Shown here: one piece after another, positions 31,896 through 42,178 of the stretch
How the letters are laid out: each line of letters opens with the position of its first letter
Numbering within the stretch: the first letter of the stretch is position 1
Origin: Falsochrobactrum tianjinense
GTDB lineage: Bacteria; Pseudomonadota; Alphaproteobacteria; Rhizobiales; Rhizobiaceae
Reading direction: 5' to 3'
DNA length: 64,000 nt
NCBI RefSeq assembly: GCF_019100495.1
Contig: NZ_JAHRVA010000006.1
Span: forward strand, 133,164 to 197,163
Made by a program: the position numbers and the translations under genes
Notes under the pieces: model-generated
What the model saw: the letters and a program-made list of their open reading frames with translations, nothing else
What the model was told of the DNA's origin: nothing
The model's database searches: none

Positions 31896-33317
31896 ATGTC
31901 GAAACCGGTCGTCACCCGTTTTGCCCCCTCGCCCACGGGTTTCCTTCACATTGGCGGAGCCCGCACCGCGCTGTTCAACTGGCTTTATGCCAGACATAGT
32001 GGAGGCAAGATGCTTCTGCGCATCGAGGATACCGACCGCGAACGTTCCACCGATGCAGCCACGGCTGCAATTCTCGATGGACTGAGTTGGCTCGGGCTGG
32101 ATTGGGACGGTGACGTCATTTCGCAGTTCGAGCGTGCGCCGCGCCATCGTGAAGTGGCCGAAGAACTGGTCGCGAATGGCAAGGCCTATTATTGCTATGC
32201 GTCGCCGCAGGAACTGGAAGAAATGCGCGAAAAGGCTCGTTCTGAAGGCCGCCCTCCGCGTTATGATGGACGCTGGCGCGAGCGCCCTTCTACGGAAGCT
32301 CCGGCAGGCATCAAGCCTGTCATTCGAATCAAAGCGCCGCAAGACGGCGAAACCGTCGTCCGCGACGCCGTGCAGGGCGATGTACGGTTCCCAAACAAGG
32401 ATCTGGATGATTTCATCATCCTGCGCTCGGACGGCACGCCGACCTATATGCATGCCGTTGTCGTCGACGACCACGATATGGGTGTAACTGACATCATCCG
32501 TGGTGACGACCATCTCACCAATGCTGCTCGCCAGACCGTGATTTACAATGCCATGGGCTGGGATGTGCCGCAAATGGCGCATATTCCCCTCATTCATGGC
32601 GCGGACGGCGCGAAGCTCTCCAAACGTCACGGTGCGCTTGGCGTCGATGCCTATCGCGCTATGGGGTATTTGCCCGAAGCGCTGCGTAATTATCTCGTCC
32701 GCCTTGGCTGGAGCCATGGCGATGACGAAATCATGTCCACCGAGCAGATGATCGAGTGGTTCGACGTCAAGGACATCAACAAGGGCGCCGCACGCTTCGA
32801 CTTCCAGAAGCTTGAAGCCATCAATGGCCTCTATATGCGCACAAGCGATGACAATTCATTGTTTGATGCGCTTGTCACGGTGCTACCGGAACTGGAAGGT
32901 GGCAAGGAGCTGGCCGACGCGCTCGATGACAAGCACCGCGCCCAACTTCTCGCCGCAATGCCAGGCCTGAAAGATCGCGCAAAGACCCTGAAAGAACTGG
33001 CCGACGGCGCGAAGTTCATTTTCGCAACGCGCCCGCTCGATCTGGATGAAAAAGCAGCGTCATTGCTCAATGATGAAGGTCGAGCGATACTCGGCTCGGT
33101 CTTGCCACATCTGGAATCGGTAAGCGAATGGAACATTGAGCCACTTGATGCGGCGGTGCGTGCGCATGCTGAAGCCGCAGGGCTGAAGTTGGGCAAGATT
33201 GCACAACCCCTGCGCGCCGCTCTGACTGGAAAAGCTACTTCTCCAGGTGTATTCGATGTGCTGTTCGTGCTTGGCCGCCAAGAGTCACTTGATCGTATCC
33301 GCGATCAGGTCGGTTAA
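31896..33317 (+). CDS. gltX: Glutamyl-tRNA synthetase
   Basis: Charges tRNA-Glu (and possibly tRNA-Gln in bacteria lacking GlnRS). The ATG at 31896 gives 473 residues, preferred over an upstream in-frame ATG because GTGGAG precedes it and the class I motif [22 protein letters not shown] then starts at residue 6. The second signature is KLSKRHGA (KMSKS-type). Alphaproteobacteria often carry two paralogues; only one is in this window. Confidence 0.96.
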   Translation: MSKPVVTRFAPSPTGFLHIGGARTALFNWLYARHSGGKMLLRIEDTDRERSTDAATAAILDGLSWLGLDWDGDVISQFERAPRHREVAEELVANGKAYYCYASPQELEEMREKARSEGRPPRYDGRWRERPSTEAPAGIKPVIRIKAPQDGETVVRDAVQGDVRFPNKDLDDFIILRSDGTPTYMHAVVVDDHDMGVTDIIRGDDHLTNAARQTVIYNAMGWDVPQMAHIPLIHGADGAKLSKRHGALGVDAYRAMGYLPEALRNYLVRLGWSHGDDEIMSTEQMIEWFDVKDINKGAARFDFQKLEAINGLYMRTSDDNSLFDALVTVLPELEGGKELADALDDKHRAQLLAAMPGLKDRAKTLKELADGAKFIFATRPLDLDEKAASLLNDEGRAILGSVLPHLESVSEWNIEPLDAAVRAHAEAAGLKLGKIAQPLRAALTGKATSPGVFDVLFVLGRQESLDRIRDQVG

Positions 33318-33544
33318 GTTGCTATCTTTCACGACGACGTGACAAAAGCGGTAGGAATAGTTCAAATTACGCATTGCATCGCGAAATCATTGGGATAGTT
33401 TGGCGAGCGAAATCGTCAGGATAATGCTCTGATGCGGAGTTTTCTGTCGGGTGACAAATTCTCGATTAAATGGAAGACAAGTTATAACGACGATTAGAAT
33501 TCTGCCGTTGCATAAGCGGCCAAGTGGACACGAAAGGAAACAGG

Positions 33545-34837
33545 ATGTCAGATAAGACAGCAAGCTTTACCCTCGACGGCAAAACGTTCGACCTGCCCGT
33601 ACGACAAGGCACTGTCGGGCCGGACGTCGTCGAGATCGGTCCGCTTTACAAGAATACCAATGCCTTCACTTACGATCCGGGTTTCACTTCCACCGCGTCG
33701 TGCGAATCCAAAATAACCTATATCGACGGCGACGAAGGCATTTTGCTTTATCGCGGCTATCCGATCGATCAACTCGCCGAACATGGCGACTTCCTCGAAA
33801 CCTGCTATCTGCTTCTATATGGCGAATTGCCAACCGCAACCCAGAAGGCCGATTTCGATTATCGCGTGACTCGTCATACGATGATCCATGAGCAGATGAC
33901 GAAATTTTTCACCGGTTTCCGTCGTGATGCTCACCCTATGGCCATCATTGTCGGCTGTGTCGGCGCAATGTCCGCTTTCTATCATGACTCGACCGATATC
34001 ACCGACCCGCATCAGCGCATGGTGGCCTCCATCCGTCTGGTCGCCAAGCTGCCAACGCTTGCCGCAATGGCCCATAAGTATCATATCGGCCAGCCTTTCA
34101 TGTATCCAAAGAACGACCTCGATTTCGCGTCGAACTTCCTGCATATGTGCTTCGCCGTTCCGTGTGAGGAATATAAGGTCAATCCTGTTCTCGCCCGCGC
34201 CATGGATCGCATTTTCATCCTCCATGCCGACCACGAACAGAACGCTTCCACCTCCACCGTTCGCCTCGCCGGTTCTTCGGGCGCCAATCCATTTGCCTGT
34301 ATCGCTGCTGGTGTAGCCTGCCTCTGGGGTCCGGCACATGGCGGTGCAAATGAAGCAGCCCTCAACATGCTCGCGGAAATAGGCTCGGTCGACCGTATTC
34401 CTGAGTATATCGCGCGTGCGAAAGATAAGGACGATCCGTTCCGCCTGATGGGCTTCGGACACCGTGTCTACAAAAACTATGATCCGCGCGCCAAGATCAT
34501 GCAGAAGACCTGCCACGAAGTGCTCGGCGAACTCGGCATCAAGGACGATCCGCTGCTCGACGTCGCAATGGAACTCGAGAAGATCGCTCTGACCGATGAA
34601 TATTTCATCGAAAAGAAACTCTATCCGAACATCGACTTCTATTCCGGTATCACGCTGAAGGCGCTCGGCTTCCCCACCGAAATGTTCACGGTCCTGTTCG
34701 CTCTCGCCCGTACCGTCGGCTGGGTCGCACAGTGGAAGGAAATGGTCGAAGACCCGCAGCAGAAGATCGGTCGCCCACGCCAGCTCTATACGGGTTCGCC
34801 AGAACGCGATTATGTACCGGTTGCAAAGCGCAGATAA
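33545..34837 (+). CDS. gltA: Citrate synthase
   Basis: First enzyme of the TCA cycle. ATG at 33545 follows AAGGAAACAGG and gives 430 residues, the size of the hexameric type. Visible signatures: [19 protein letters not shown], active-site segments [33 protein letters not shown] and [15 protein letters not shown], and [16 protein letters not shown]. Preceded by a 227-base intergenic region that must contain its promoter and followed by a strong terminator. Confidence 0.97.
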   Translation: MSDKTASFTLDGKTFDLPVRQGTVGPDVVEIGPLYKNTNAFTYDPGFTSTASCESKITYIDGDEGILLYRGYPIDQLAEHGDFLETCYLLLYGELPTATQKADFDYRVTRHTMIHEQMTKFFTGFRRDAHPMAIIVGCVGAMSAFYHDSTDITDPHQRMVASIRLVAKLPTLAAMAHKYHIGQPFMYPKNDLDFASNFLHMCFAVPCEEYKVNPVLARAMDRIFILHADHEQNASTSTVRLAGSSGANPFACIAAGVACLWGPAHGGANEAALNMLAEIGSVDRIPEYIARAKDKDDPFRLMGFGHRVYKNYDPRAKIMQKTCHEVLGELGIKDDPLLDVAMELEKIALTDEYFIEKKLYPNIDFYSGITLKALGFPTEMFTVLFALARTVGWVAQWKEMVEDPQQKIGRPRQLYTGSPERDYVPVAKRR

Positions 34838-34863
34838 TCAGTTCTCTTCGCAGTAATAAAAAA

Positions 34864-34892
34864 GCCCGGCAGAAAAACTGCCGGGCTTTTTT
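34864..34892. terminator. Bidirectional terminator between gltA and lpxB
   Basis: GCCCGGCAG-AAAAA-CTGCCGGGC has a 9-bp perfect stem flanked by TTTTTT on the plus strand and AAAAAA on the other side, so it can end both convergent transcripts. Confidence 0.95.
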
Positions 34893-34922
34893 ATGAAGTG
34901 CAATGCGCTCTGTCTCTTTGTT

Positions 34923-36110
34923 TCAACGCTTTCTGCCATTCTCAGCAAGATCAAGCAGAATCCCCGCGCCGATTTCTCCAGATGGCCGCTGCGTCGTCAT
35001 GAGTGACGCCACTTTATCGAAACCGTCCAGTTGTGCTTGTCGTGCTGAGCCGGGACGCATCAGTTGTTCCATCTGGCGCGCCAGCATGCCTGCCCTGACG
35101 AATTCATTAAAAAATTCGGGAACGACAGGCTTATCGGCAATGATATTGGGAAGCGCCGCACTCCAGATTGTGATTTTCGATACGAGAAACTGGCGTGCGA
35201 ACCAGTCTGCCTTGTAGCAAAGAACCGTCGGAATGCGTGACAAGGCGAGTTCGAGCGAGACCGTGCCCGACGCAGCCAGCGCGGCGTCTGCGCGAGAGAA
35301 AGCCTGCCATTTTGCATCGTCGCCTACCACGATCAGCGGCTTGACGGCCCAATCGCGTGAAAGATCGCGCACCATTGCCTCAATGCGGGGCAAGGTGGGC
35401 AAGATGAGCTCAAGCTTGTCGATGCGTGTGGCCAGTTCTGCGATAGTCTTGCCGAACGGCTCCATGAGCATCTGGATTTCCGACCGGCGTGACCCCGGCA
35501 AGAGCAGCAAGCGGCGCGTATCGTCATTCCAGCGCTGTGGTTCGATGGCCAGTTGTTCTGCCTGCGTCGCAACTATCGGCTCATAGCTGCTCAACCTGTG
35601 GCCGACATAGGTCGATTGCGGCCCATTGAGCCTCCTCATCACCTCGACCTCGAACGGCAGCACAGTCAGCACATGGTCGACATAGGATCGCATGGCGCTG
35701 GCGCGTTGCGGGCGCCAGGCCCAAACGCTCGGAGCAATATACTTGACGATGGGAATTGAAGAATCGGCCGCCCGGATTTTCCTGGCGACACGATGCGTAA
35801 AGTCGGGACTATCGATCAGCAGAACGCAGTCGGGTTTTTCGGCAACGATTTCCCGCGCCGTCTGCCGAATGCGCAGAACCAGCCCCGGCAGGTTCTTGAG
35901 GACCGCTCCCAGTCCCATCAATGCAATTTCATGCGGATCAAAGAAGCTTTTCAGACCCCGTTGCGCCAGATGATCGCCGCCAACCCCGACAATATCCACC
36001 AGCCGGTCTGTTTGACGACGCAGGGCGTCGATGAGATCGGCGCCGAGAAGATCGCCGGATTCCTCTCCGGCCACGATCGCTATTTTCAATGGCCGACTGG
36101 TTTTGCTCAC
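34923..36110 (-). CDS. lpxB: Lipid-A-disaccharide synthase
   Basis: Glycosyltransferase family 19 enzyme joining lipid X and UDP-diacylglucosamine into the lipid A disaccharide at the inner membrane. The 395-residue protein starts with IAIVAGEESGDLLGADLI and contains CVLLIDSPDFTHRVARKIR, YIAPSVWAWRPQRA and LLLPGSRRSEI. Its start overlaps the lpxI stop by four bases. Last gene of the envelope cluster. Confidence 0.97.
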   Translation of the reverse strand: MSKTSRPLKIAIVAGEESGDLLGADLIDALRRQTDRLVDIVGVGGDHLAQRGLKSFFDPHEIALMGLGAVLKNLPGLVLRIRQTAREIVAEKPDCVLLIDSPDFTHRVARKIRAADSSIPIVKYIAPSVWAWRPQRASAMRSYVDHVLTVLPFEVEVMRRLNGPQSTYVGHRLSSYEPIVATQAEQLAIEPQRWNDDTRRLLLLPGSRRSEIQMLMEPFGKTIAELATRIDKLELILPTLPRIEAMVRDLSRDWAVKPLIVVGDDAKWQAFSRADAALAASGTVSLELALSRIPTVLCYKADWFARQFLVSKITIWSAALPNIIADKPVVPEFFNEFVRAGMLARQMEQLMRPGSARQAQLDGFDKVASLMTTQRPSGEIGAGILLDLAENGRKR

Positions 36111-37000
36111 TCTGCCGGGTCCTTCCCCTCTCGACTGATGGTCTCTATGAAAATGCCTTTTTCATTTGCCGCAGCAATCGTCTCACCGAAGCCAAGAATG
36201 AACGTGCGCCCCGCTTCAAGAGCGATTCCCGACAGGCCCGCGCGCGCGGCGTTTTCCACCGTCGATGGGCCTATGGCGGGCAGATCAGCCCGCTCATCCT
36301 GTCGCGGCTTTGCCATTTTGACAAGGACGCCGCCTCGTTTGGATATCCTTCCGGCTTGGCGAAGCTCGTAAACACGCTCGATCATGAGATCGGTGCCTTC
36401 GGCTCCTTCCAATGCGATCACGCGACCTCCCGCTGCAATCGCGCCCTGCCCTACATCAAGATCGCCAAGCCGTAGGGCAGCTTCCATGGCAAGCAGAACA
36501 TTTTTGCGCGCCCGTGCATCGGGCCGCAAATGTGTAAGATAACGGGCAGGAGCCGGGGAAAGAAGATCGGGTACCACTTCATGCGCGCCGACCATTTCAA
36601 AACCGAATCGCTCCAGCAAACGCATGAAAGCACGCAGAAGCGCATCGTCTCCCTTGCCAAGCGCACCCAATACATAAGGAACCGCCCGCAAGGTCGGCCA
36701 GTTGAATTTCAAGTCGCTCAAATGGGGACGGTTGAGGACCCCACCAGCCAGAACCACCTGCGAAACACCTGCTTCGCGCATGGCGCCCATCAGCATCCCA
36801 AAATCCATCACCGAGATTTCCTGATGGTCATATTCGTAAAGCGAAGAATCAGCTTCGCCACGTAGCGGAAGCACAAAAGGCGGATTTCCATCCGCCTTCA
36901 AAGCTGCCGCCACCCTGATCGGCAATAGACCATTACCCGCAATAATCGCCGTACGGGGGTGCGTTACCGGGCCTTGACCATTATCAATCGTCGTCACCAT
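36107..37000 (-). CDS. lpxI: UDP-2,3-diacylglucosamine pyrophosphatase LpxI
   Basis: Hydrolyses UDP-2,3-diacylglucosamine to lipid X; LpxI (DUF1009) replaces LpxH in alphaproteobacteria. Features are AIIAGNGLLPIRVAAALKADG near the N-terminus, VLAGGVLNRPHLSDLK, and the C-terminal part with GAEGTDLMIERVYELR and MAKPRQDERADLPAIGPSTV. ATG at 37000 follows GGAG at 6 bases and is preferred over 37027; it overlaps lpxA by 17 bases. It has 297 residues. Confidence 0.95.
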   Translation of the reverse strand: MVTTIDNGQGPVTHPRTAIIAGNGLLPIRVAAALKADGNPPFVLPLRGEADSSLYEYDHQEISVMDFGMLMGAMREAGVSQVVLAGGVLNRPHLSDLKFNWPTLRAVPYVLGALGKGDDALLRAFMRLLERFGFEMVGAHEVVPDLLSPAPARYLTHLRPDARARKNVLLAMEAALRLGDLDVGQGAIAAGGRVIALEGAEGTDLMIERVYELRQAGRISKRGGVLVKMAKPRQDERADLPAIGPSTVENAARAGLSGIALEAGRTFILGFGETIAAANEKGIFIETISREGKDPAE

Positions 37001-37820
37001 CTGGGACTCCGCCAATGGAATTGCCAAGCGGCGGCGTACAATAAGCCCGCTTTGTATCGGCCAGAATAAACGCGATCAGATCGGCAACCGGAACCGAATC
37101 CGGAATGGTTTGCAACACGTCTTTTGCGCGCTCACGCACCGGCTTTGTGCGATCAAACAGCATATGCACCGCATGCCGCATCTTATGAATGTCCTGACGC
37201 TTCATGCCCGAACGCTTCATGCCGATAATATTAAGTCCCCCCAGATAGGCGTGCACACCGATGGCGCTGCCGTAGGGAATAAGATCATGAGCAAGCGCCG
37301 CCATTCCGCCGACAAAGGCATGATGGCCGACACGTACGAACTGATGAACTGCCGCGCCGCCTCCCAGAATAGCGTGGTGACCGATCACCGTATGTCCGCC
37401 AACCATCACATTATTGGCGAAGGTGACATAGTCACCGATGTCACAATCATGCGCAACATGCGCATAGGCCAGAAACTGGCAATTATCGCCAATCGATGTG
37501 TAACCACGGCTGCTGTCCGAACCGCGATGCATGGTGACACCTTCACGAATAAGACAATTAACGCCTACATCGAGCGTCGTCGGGCCACCCTTATGTTTGC
37601 CATTCTGCGGATCGCAACCCAGAACCGCATGCGGATAAACCTTGGCGCCTGCCCCAAGCCTGACGCCTCCTGTCGCCACAACATGGCTCATCAGCTCGGA
37701 ATTGTCGCCAATGACAGCGCCCGACTGGACATGGCAGAAAGGGCCGACGGATGCGCCCTGCCCCAGTTCGACCCCTGGCTCCACAAGAGCGGTAGGGTGA
37801 ATGAAAGTTTCTTGCATCAA
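36984..37820 (-). CDS. lpxA: UDP-N-acetylglucosamine acyltransferase LpxA
   Basis: First step of lipid A synthesis, transferring an acyl group from acyl carrier protein to UDP-GlcNAc. The 278-residue protein has the left-handed beta-helix hexapeptide repeats, the catalytic His region FLAYAHVAHDCDIGDYV and HQFVRVGHHAFVGGMAALAHDL, and an alpha-helical C-terminal domain. It starts four bases after fabZ. Confidence 0.97.
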   Translation of the reverse strand: MMQETFIHPTALVEPGVELGQGASVGPFCHVQSGAVIGDNSELMSHVVATGGVRLGAGAKVYPHAVLGCDPQNGKHKGGPTTLDVGVNCLIREGVTMHRGSDSSRGYTSIGDNCQFLAYAHVAHDCDIGDYVTFANNVMVGGHTVIGHHAILGGGAAVHQFVRVGHHAFVGGMAALAHDLIPYGSAIGVHAYLGGLNIIGMKRSGMKRQDIHKMRHAVHMLFDRTKPVRERAKDVLQTIPDSVPVADLIAFILADTKRAYCTPPLGNSIGGVPDGDDD

Positions 37821-37824
37821 GTGC

Positions 37825-38298
37825 TCACAGCTTTTCTTCAGCTACGCCAACCATGGCGGCGACTTCAGCTTCGGCAACCTTGACGCCATCGACCTCGGCC
37901 GTACATTCATATTTCGAGATATTTCCACGCTGCTTCATTTTTTTCACATGAAGAAGCAATTGATCTCCCGGAACCACCGGGCGACGGAATTTTGCCTTGT
38001 CGATTGTCATGAAATAGACGACGCCCGGCGCATTGGCCCCCATATTGAGAACCGTGATTGCGCCTGCGGTCTGCGCCATAGCTTCGATAATCAGAACCCC
38101 AGGCATGATCGGCTTGTTAGGGAAATGGCCCATAAAATGGGGCTCATTGATCGTGACGTTCTTGATTCCCGTCGCGGATTCATCGCCATCTATATCAATA
38201 ATGCGATCAATCAACAAAAACGGATAACGATGTGGAAGTGCGCACAGAATTGCCTGAATATCAACGGCTTCCAGCGTCCTCTGCCTCATATCATTCAT
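37825..38298 (-). CDS. fabZ: 3-hydroxyacyl-ACP dehydratase FabZ
   Basis: Dehydrates 3-hydroxyacyl-ACP in fatty-acid elongation and competes with LpxA/LpxD for the same hydroxyacyl-ACP pool. Catalytic segment [23 protein letters not shown] holds the His and Glu; [13 protein letters not shown] precedes it. ATG at 38298 ([10 protein letters not shown]) gives 157 residues, starts just inside the lpxD end (8-base overlap), and avoids an upstream extension that merely copies the lpxD frame. Confidence 0.96.
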   Translation of the reverse strand: MNDMRQRTLEAVDIQAILCALPHRYPFLLIDRIIDIDGDESATGIKNVTINEPHFMGHFPNKPIMPGVLIIEAMAQTAGAITVLNMGANAPGVVYFMTIDKAKFRRPVVPGDQLLLHVKKMKQRGNISKYECTAEVDGVKVAEAEVAAMVGVAEEKL

Positions 38299-39346
38299 CT
38301 GAGGACTGCTCCTTTCTTGATTGCCCGATGCTGCGGATGTTCGCAATATCGCGAAACCATTGCTTGATGGGGCGCGCGGGAATCCCCCCCCAGCGCTCAC
38401 CATCAGGTATATCGTTCATAACGCCGCTTGCCGCTGCCACCTGCACCCCGGATCCGATGATCAGATGGTCGGCAAGCCCGACCCGCCCTCCAAGCATCGT
38501 CTGGTCGCCAATAGTGCAGCTTCCGGAAATGCCGCAATGTGCCGCGATAAGACAGAAGCGACCGATACGCACATTGTGGGCAATCTGCACAAGATTATCG
38601 ATCTTGGTGCCTTCGCCGATAATCGTATCGGCAAGCGCTCCACGATCAACCGTTGTGTTTGCGCCAATCTCTACATCATCCTGTATGATAACGCGCCCAA
38701 GCTGCGGTACTTTTTCAATTCCTGCCGGACCCGGCACATAGCCGAACCCGTCTTGACCAATGCGCACACCGGGATGCAGCGACACACGGTTTCCGATAAA
38801 CGCATGCTGGACCGCCACACCTGGCGCGATATAACTGTCGCGTCCGACCTGGCAACTCTCGCCGATTACGGCTGTTGCCGCGATCAGCGTACCGGAACCG
38901 ATACTCGCGCCCTTGCCAATGACCGCACCCGCTTCAATCGTGGCTCCATCTTCGATCTGCGCAGATGGATGGATAAAAGCTGCTGGTGAAACGCCCTTTT
39001 CGCCCAGCCAGCTTTCGGGCCGCGCCGAGGCTGGAAAAAGCATGCGCCCCACCGAAGCGAAATCACGATGCGGATTGCGAGTGATAAGGGCGGCAATATG
39101 GGAAGGAACATTATCCGCCACCGCCTCCGTGCATAGAACACCCGCCGCCTTTATATCCGCCAGAGATTGGGCATTTTTCTTGCCATCGACAAAAACCAGC
39201 GCATCCTCGCCTGCATCACTCAGGGAGGCGAGACGCACAACAGAACGCGGCGCAAGCTTCGGGTTTTGAAGTCTTGCACCGGTAAAATCTGCGACATCGC
39301 CAATCGTGAGTTCTCGCGACGGCCTAAAGAAAATGGGATCTGCCAT
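38291..39346 (-). CDS. lpxD: UDP-3-O-acylglucosamine N-acyltransferase LpxD
   Basis: Third step of lipid A synthesis, adding the N-linked hydroxyacyl chain. The 351-residue protein has a uridine-binding N-terminal domain (about 1-100), then hexapeptide-repeat beta helix with [42 protein letters not shown] and the catalytic His in [13 protein letters not shown]. It follows bamA by about 150 bases that hold two hairpins, one only 15 bases before its ATG. Confidence 0.97.
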   Translation of the reverse strand: MADPIFFRPSRELTIGDVADFTGARLQNPKLAPRSVVRLASLSDAGEDALVFVDGKKNAQSLADIKAAGVLCTEAVADNVPSHIAALITRNPHRDFASVGRMLFPASARPESWLGEKGVSPAAFIHPSAQIEDGATIEAGAVIGKGASIGSGTLIAATAVIGESCQVGRDSYIAPGVAVQHAFIGNRVSLHPGVRIGQDGFGYVPGPAGIEKVPQLGRVIIQDDVEIGANTTVDRGALADTIIGEGTKIDNLVQIAHNVRIGRFCLIAAHCGISGSCTIGDQTMLGGRVGLADHLIIGSGVQVAAASGVMNDIPDGERWGGIPARPIKQWFRDIANIRSIGQSRKEQSSDE

Positions 39347-39361
39347 TAAAGCACTTTCTTG

Positions 39362-39383
39362 CCCGGGGCATGACTGCCCCGGG
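39362..39383 (-). promoter_or_regulatory. Strong hairpin immediately upstream of lpxD
   Basis: CCCGGGGCA and TGCCCCGGG form a perfect 9-bp stem with a 4-base loop (TGAC), ending 15 bases before the lpxD ATG on the minus strand. No T-run follows on that strand. It could affect lpxD translation or mark an RNA-processing point between bamA and lpxD. Confidence 0.6.
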
Positions 39384-39397
39384 AAAAGGCAAATCTA

Positions 39398-39439
39398 TCA
39401 GAGTGGTTCATCTTTAACTAAAATTCAGAACCACTCTAA
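39398..39439. repeat. Intergenic palindromic repeat between bamA and lpxD
   Basis: TCAGAGTGGTTC...GAACCACTCTAA: 10-bp perfect arms (AGAGTGGTTC/GAACCACTCT) around an 18-base AT-rich loop. It shares the TCAGAG-GG-GTTC / GAACC-CTCTAA frame with the element at 29130-29173, so both belong to one dispersed family. Confidence 0.6.
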
Positions 39440-39496
39440 CTACTTGTTTTGCACATTTCCAGATGGAAAAGCGGGATCTGCTTTTCCTGAAGATGC

Positions 39497-41860
39497 TTAG
39501 AACCGGGTCGAAACACCGAAGTTAAAGTTCTGAACCTTGTCGGTATCAGCCTTCGCAACCGGGAATGCATAGTCAAAACGCAACGGACCGAACGGCGAAG
39601 CCCACATCAGGCTGAGGCCAACAGATGCGCGGAGCTTCTTGTCATCGCCAAGTGCACCAGCTGTATCATTTCCATACAGAGTGGCCGCATCAGCGAATAC
39701 AGCGCCACGGACACCGAGACTTTCAGGAATGAGCGGCATCGGGAACTGTATTTCAGCCGTACCGCTGAAGTAGGTCGTGCCACCCAGCCAGTAGCGATTG
39801 CCATTGCCAGCATCCTGATAGGGGCCGATGCCGTTGAATTTAAAGCCGCGGATAATGTCCGAATTGTTCTTGAACAAATCGAAAATACGAACACCGTCGC
39901 TATCGAATTCATGGATATAACCAGCTCCCGCCCCCAGCATGCCGATAATGTCGGCTTCCTGCATAAGCGTGGTATAGTAGTTACCCTTGAATGTCGTCTT
40001 CATATACTTCGCGTCGCCACCAAGGCCTGCGAATTCCTGCGTGAACTTGCCATAGAGGCCTTCGCGCGGGTTCTTCATATCATCGATGGAATTATAGGTC
40101 AGCGAGTAGCTGACCGATGAACGCAGCCAAGGGCTATGCTCTGCGGCTTCAATAAGCGCTGGCGCATAGTAATCCGGATCAGGCTCTCCATTGATTGTCC
40201 TAGTCAGGTCATATTTTTCCTGAACAAGATTATAGGCGAGACCGACCGAGAAATTATCCGTAATCGGCAAGCCGAAACGAATGGTACCGCCGGTTTGCTC
40301 CACATCGTAGCGACCGCTCGTATCCACGCGATAAGAACGGCGGAAGACATCAAAGCCCGCGGACATACGATAGCCAAGGAAATATGGCTCAGTAAACGAC
40401 AGGCCGTAATTGCGCATGTCATCCTGACCAGCACCCGCACTAATCCGGATATACTGGCCGCGACCGAGGAAGTTACGCTCTGTAACCGCAGCTTCAACCG
40501 AGGCACCAGGCGTTTCGCCGCCGGTAGTGTAACCGCCACCAATCGAGAATTCACCAGTCGACTTCTCAACGACATCGACAACCAGCACCACTTGATCCGG
40601 CTCGGAACCGGGAGCCGTGGAAATATTGACGCTCTGGAAGAAATCGAGTGCTTCCAGACGACGCTTGGCGCGCTGCACCATGACCTGGTTGAAGGCATCA
40701 CCCTCATTCACGTCGAACTCGCGACGGATCACAAAATCGCGCGTCTTATCGTTACCGCGAACCTCAATGCGCTGAATATAGGCGCGCGGTCCTTGATCGA
40801 CACTGTAAACAACCGAGATCGTATGGTTTTCGAAATCGCGGTCGCCACGGGGTTCGACCTTGGCGAAGGCATAACCGCTTCCGGCAACATTCTCGGTGAT
40901 CGCCAGAACGGAATCTTCGATATCTTTCGCGCTGTAAGGCTTGCCGGAACGAGTTTCAACGAGATGTTCGAGCGACTGCGTATCGACACCTTCGACTGTA
41001 CTTTCAACGCCGACATCGCCAAACGTATAACGCTGCCCTTCATCGACTGTGATCGTAATTGTGTATTCGTTGGTCGACGGATCAAGAACCGCATTGGACG
41101 AAAGAACGCGGAAATCAGCATAGCCACGATTGTAATAGAAGCGGCGCAGCATTTCTTCGTCGGCCTGCAAACGGCCCTCATCGTAAACGTCGTTACGGGT
41201 CAGCCACGAAAGCGGGTTCGAACGCTTTGTGGAAATGACATCACGCAAACGGCGAGCACTATAAGCGCTGTTACCGACAAAGTTGATATCCTCGATCTTC
41301 GTGCGCGAGCCTTCCGTGATTTCATAAACCACGTTCACGCGGCCCTGGCCGAGATCAACGGTACGGGCATTCACAACCGCATCGCTGCGCCCGACATGGG
41401 CATAGGCAGCCTTGATCGCTTCCTTGTCCGATTCCAGGGTCGCGGCATTGAACGGCGAACGCGGCTTCAACTGAACAGCCCGGGCGAGATCAGGATCCTT
41501 CACCTTCTTGTTGCCCTGGAACAACACATTGTTGACAACCGAGCGCTCACTGACCTGTACGATCAGCGAACCGCCAGATTGATGAATACGAACATCGGAG
41601 AACAGACCCATTGCAAAAAGACGCTTCACCGCAGCATCGATATCGGTGCTGCTGAATGCCTTACCTGGACGAATGTCGACATTGTCCCGGATGGTCTGCG
41701 CATCGACACGAGAATTGCCGCGCACCTCGATACGATTGACAACTGCGGCTTTGGCAACATTGACCGATGCCAAAGAAAGCGCAGCCGAACCCGAAGCTAC
41801 AAGAGCCACCGACATGGCGAGCGCAGAAGCCGCGCCAAAGAATTTAGAACTTGCCATCAT
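39497..41860 (-). CDS. bamA: Outer membrane protein assembly factor BamA
   Basis: Omp85-family barrel that inserts outer-membrane proteins. Signal peptide (MMASSKFFGAASALAMSVALVASG, Ala-rich to about residue 40), five POTRA repeats (about 45-430, beginning VNRIEVRGNSRVDAQTIRDNV) and a C-terminal 16-strand barrel ending in the aromatic terminal signature NFGVSTRF. ATG at 41860 (or 41857) was chosen because GGAAAG precedes it and the signal peptide then begins at the start; upstream codons give an unlikely extension. The protein has 787 residues. It sits between rseP and lpxD as in most proteobacteria. Confidence 0.96.
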   Translation of the reverse strand: MMASSKFFGAASALAMSVALVASGSAALSLASVNVAKAAVVNRIEVRGNSRVDAQTIRDNVDIRPGKAFSSTDIDAAVKRLFAMGLFSDVRIHQSGGSLIVQVSERSVVNNVLFQGNKKVKDPDLARAVQLKPRSPFNAATLESDKEAIKAAYAHVGRSDAVVNARTVDLGQGRVNVVYEITEGSRTKIEDINFVGNSAYSARRLRDVISTKRSNPLSWLTRNDVYDEGRLQADEEMLRRFYYNRGYADFRVLSSNAVLDPSTNEYTITITVDEGQRYTFGDVGVESTVEGVDTQSLEHLVETRSGKPYSAKDIEDSVLAITENVAGSGYAFAKVEPRGDRDFENHTISVVYSVDQGPRAYIQRIEVRGNDKTRDFVIRREFDVNEGDAFNQVMVQRAKRRLEALDFFQSVNISTAPGSEPDQVVLVVDVVEKSTGEFSIGGGYTTGGETPGASVEAAVTERNFLGRGQYIRISAGAGQDDMRNYGLSFTEPYFLGYRMSAGFDVFRRSYRVDTSGRYDVEQTGGTIRFGLPITDNFSVGLAYNLVQEKYDLTRTINGEPDPDYYAPALIEAAEHSPWLRSSVSYSLTYNSIDDMKNPREGLYGKFTQEFAGLGGDAKYMKTTFKGNYYTTLMQEADIIGMLGAGAGYIHEFDSDGVRIFDLFKNNSDIIRGFKFNGIGPYQDAGNGNRYWLGGTTYFSGTAEIQFPMPLIPESLGVRGAVFADAATLYGNDTAGALGDDKKLRASVGLSLMWASPFGPLRFDYAFPVAKADTDKVQNFNFGVSTRF

Positions 41861-42178
41861 AGGCTTTCCGAACCTTCGTTTCTGTCTGTCCCCGGGACGA
41901 TTTACCCAGAAAAGCACGCATGGATGAAACCGTAATAGCCGGTTTTCCCATACAAGCAAGCGCTGTGGTTAAATTCTGTTTACTTAAGCAACGAGCGTGG
42001 CATCCGTGCCACGCGATTCAGCTGTTATGGTAAACAGATCGCTTCACTTTTCGAGTATTCGCTCCCATTGTTCACTTCTGATTAACGTCTTTGGGTGGCT
42101 TTCGCCATACACAAAGCATCCTTACGATCCCGTGTTTCGGCTTCCAAGCGTAACGAACTCCCACCAGCCGCAAGCTGT

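Noticed and set aside
40136-41935. 599-codon plus-strand frame opposite bamA
   Set aside because: It is the antisense shadow of bamA; the minus-strand protein is unambiguous.
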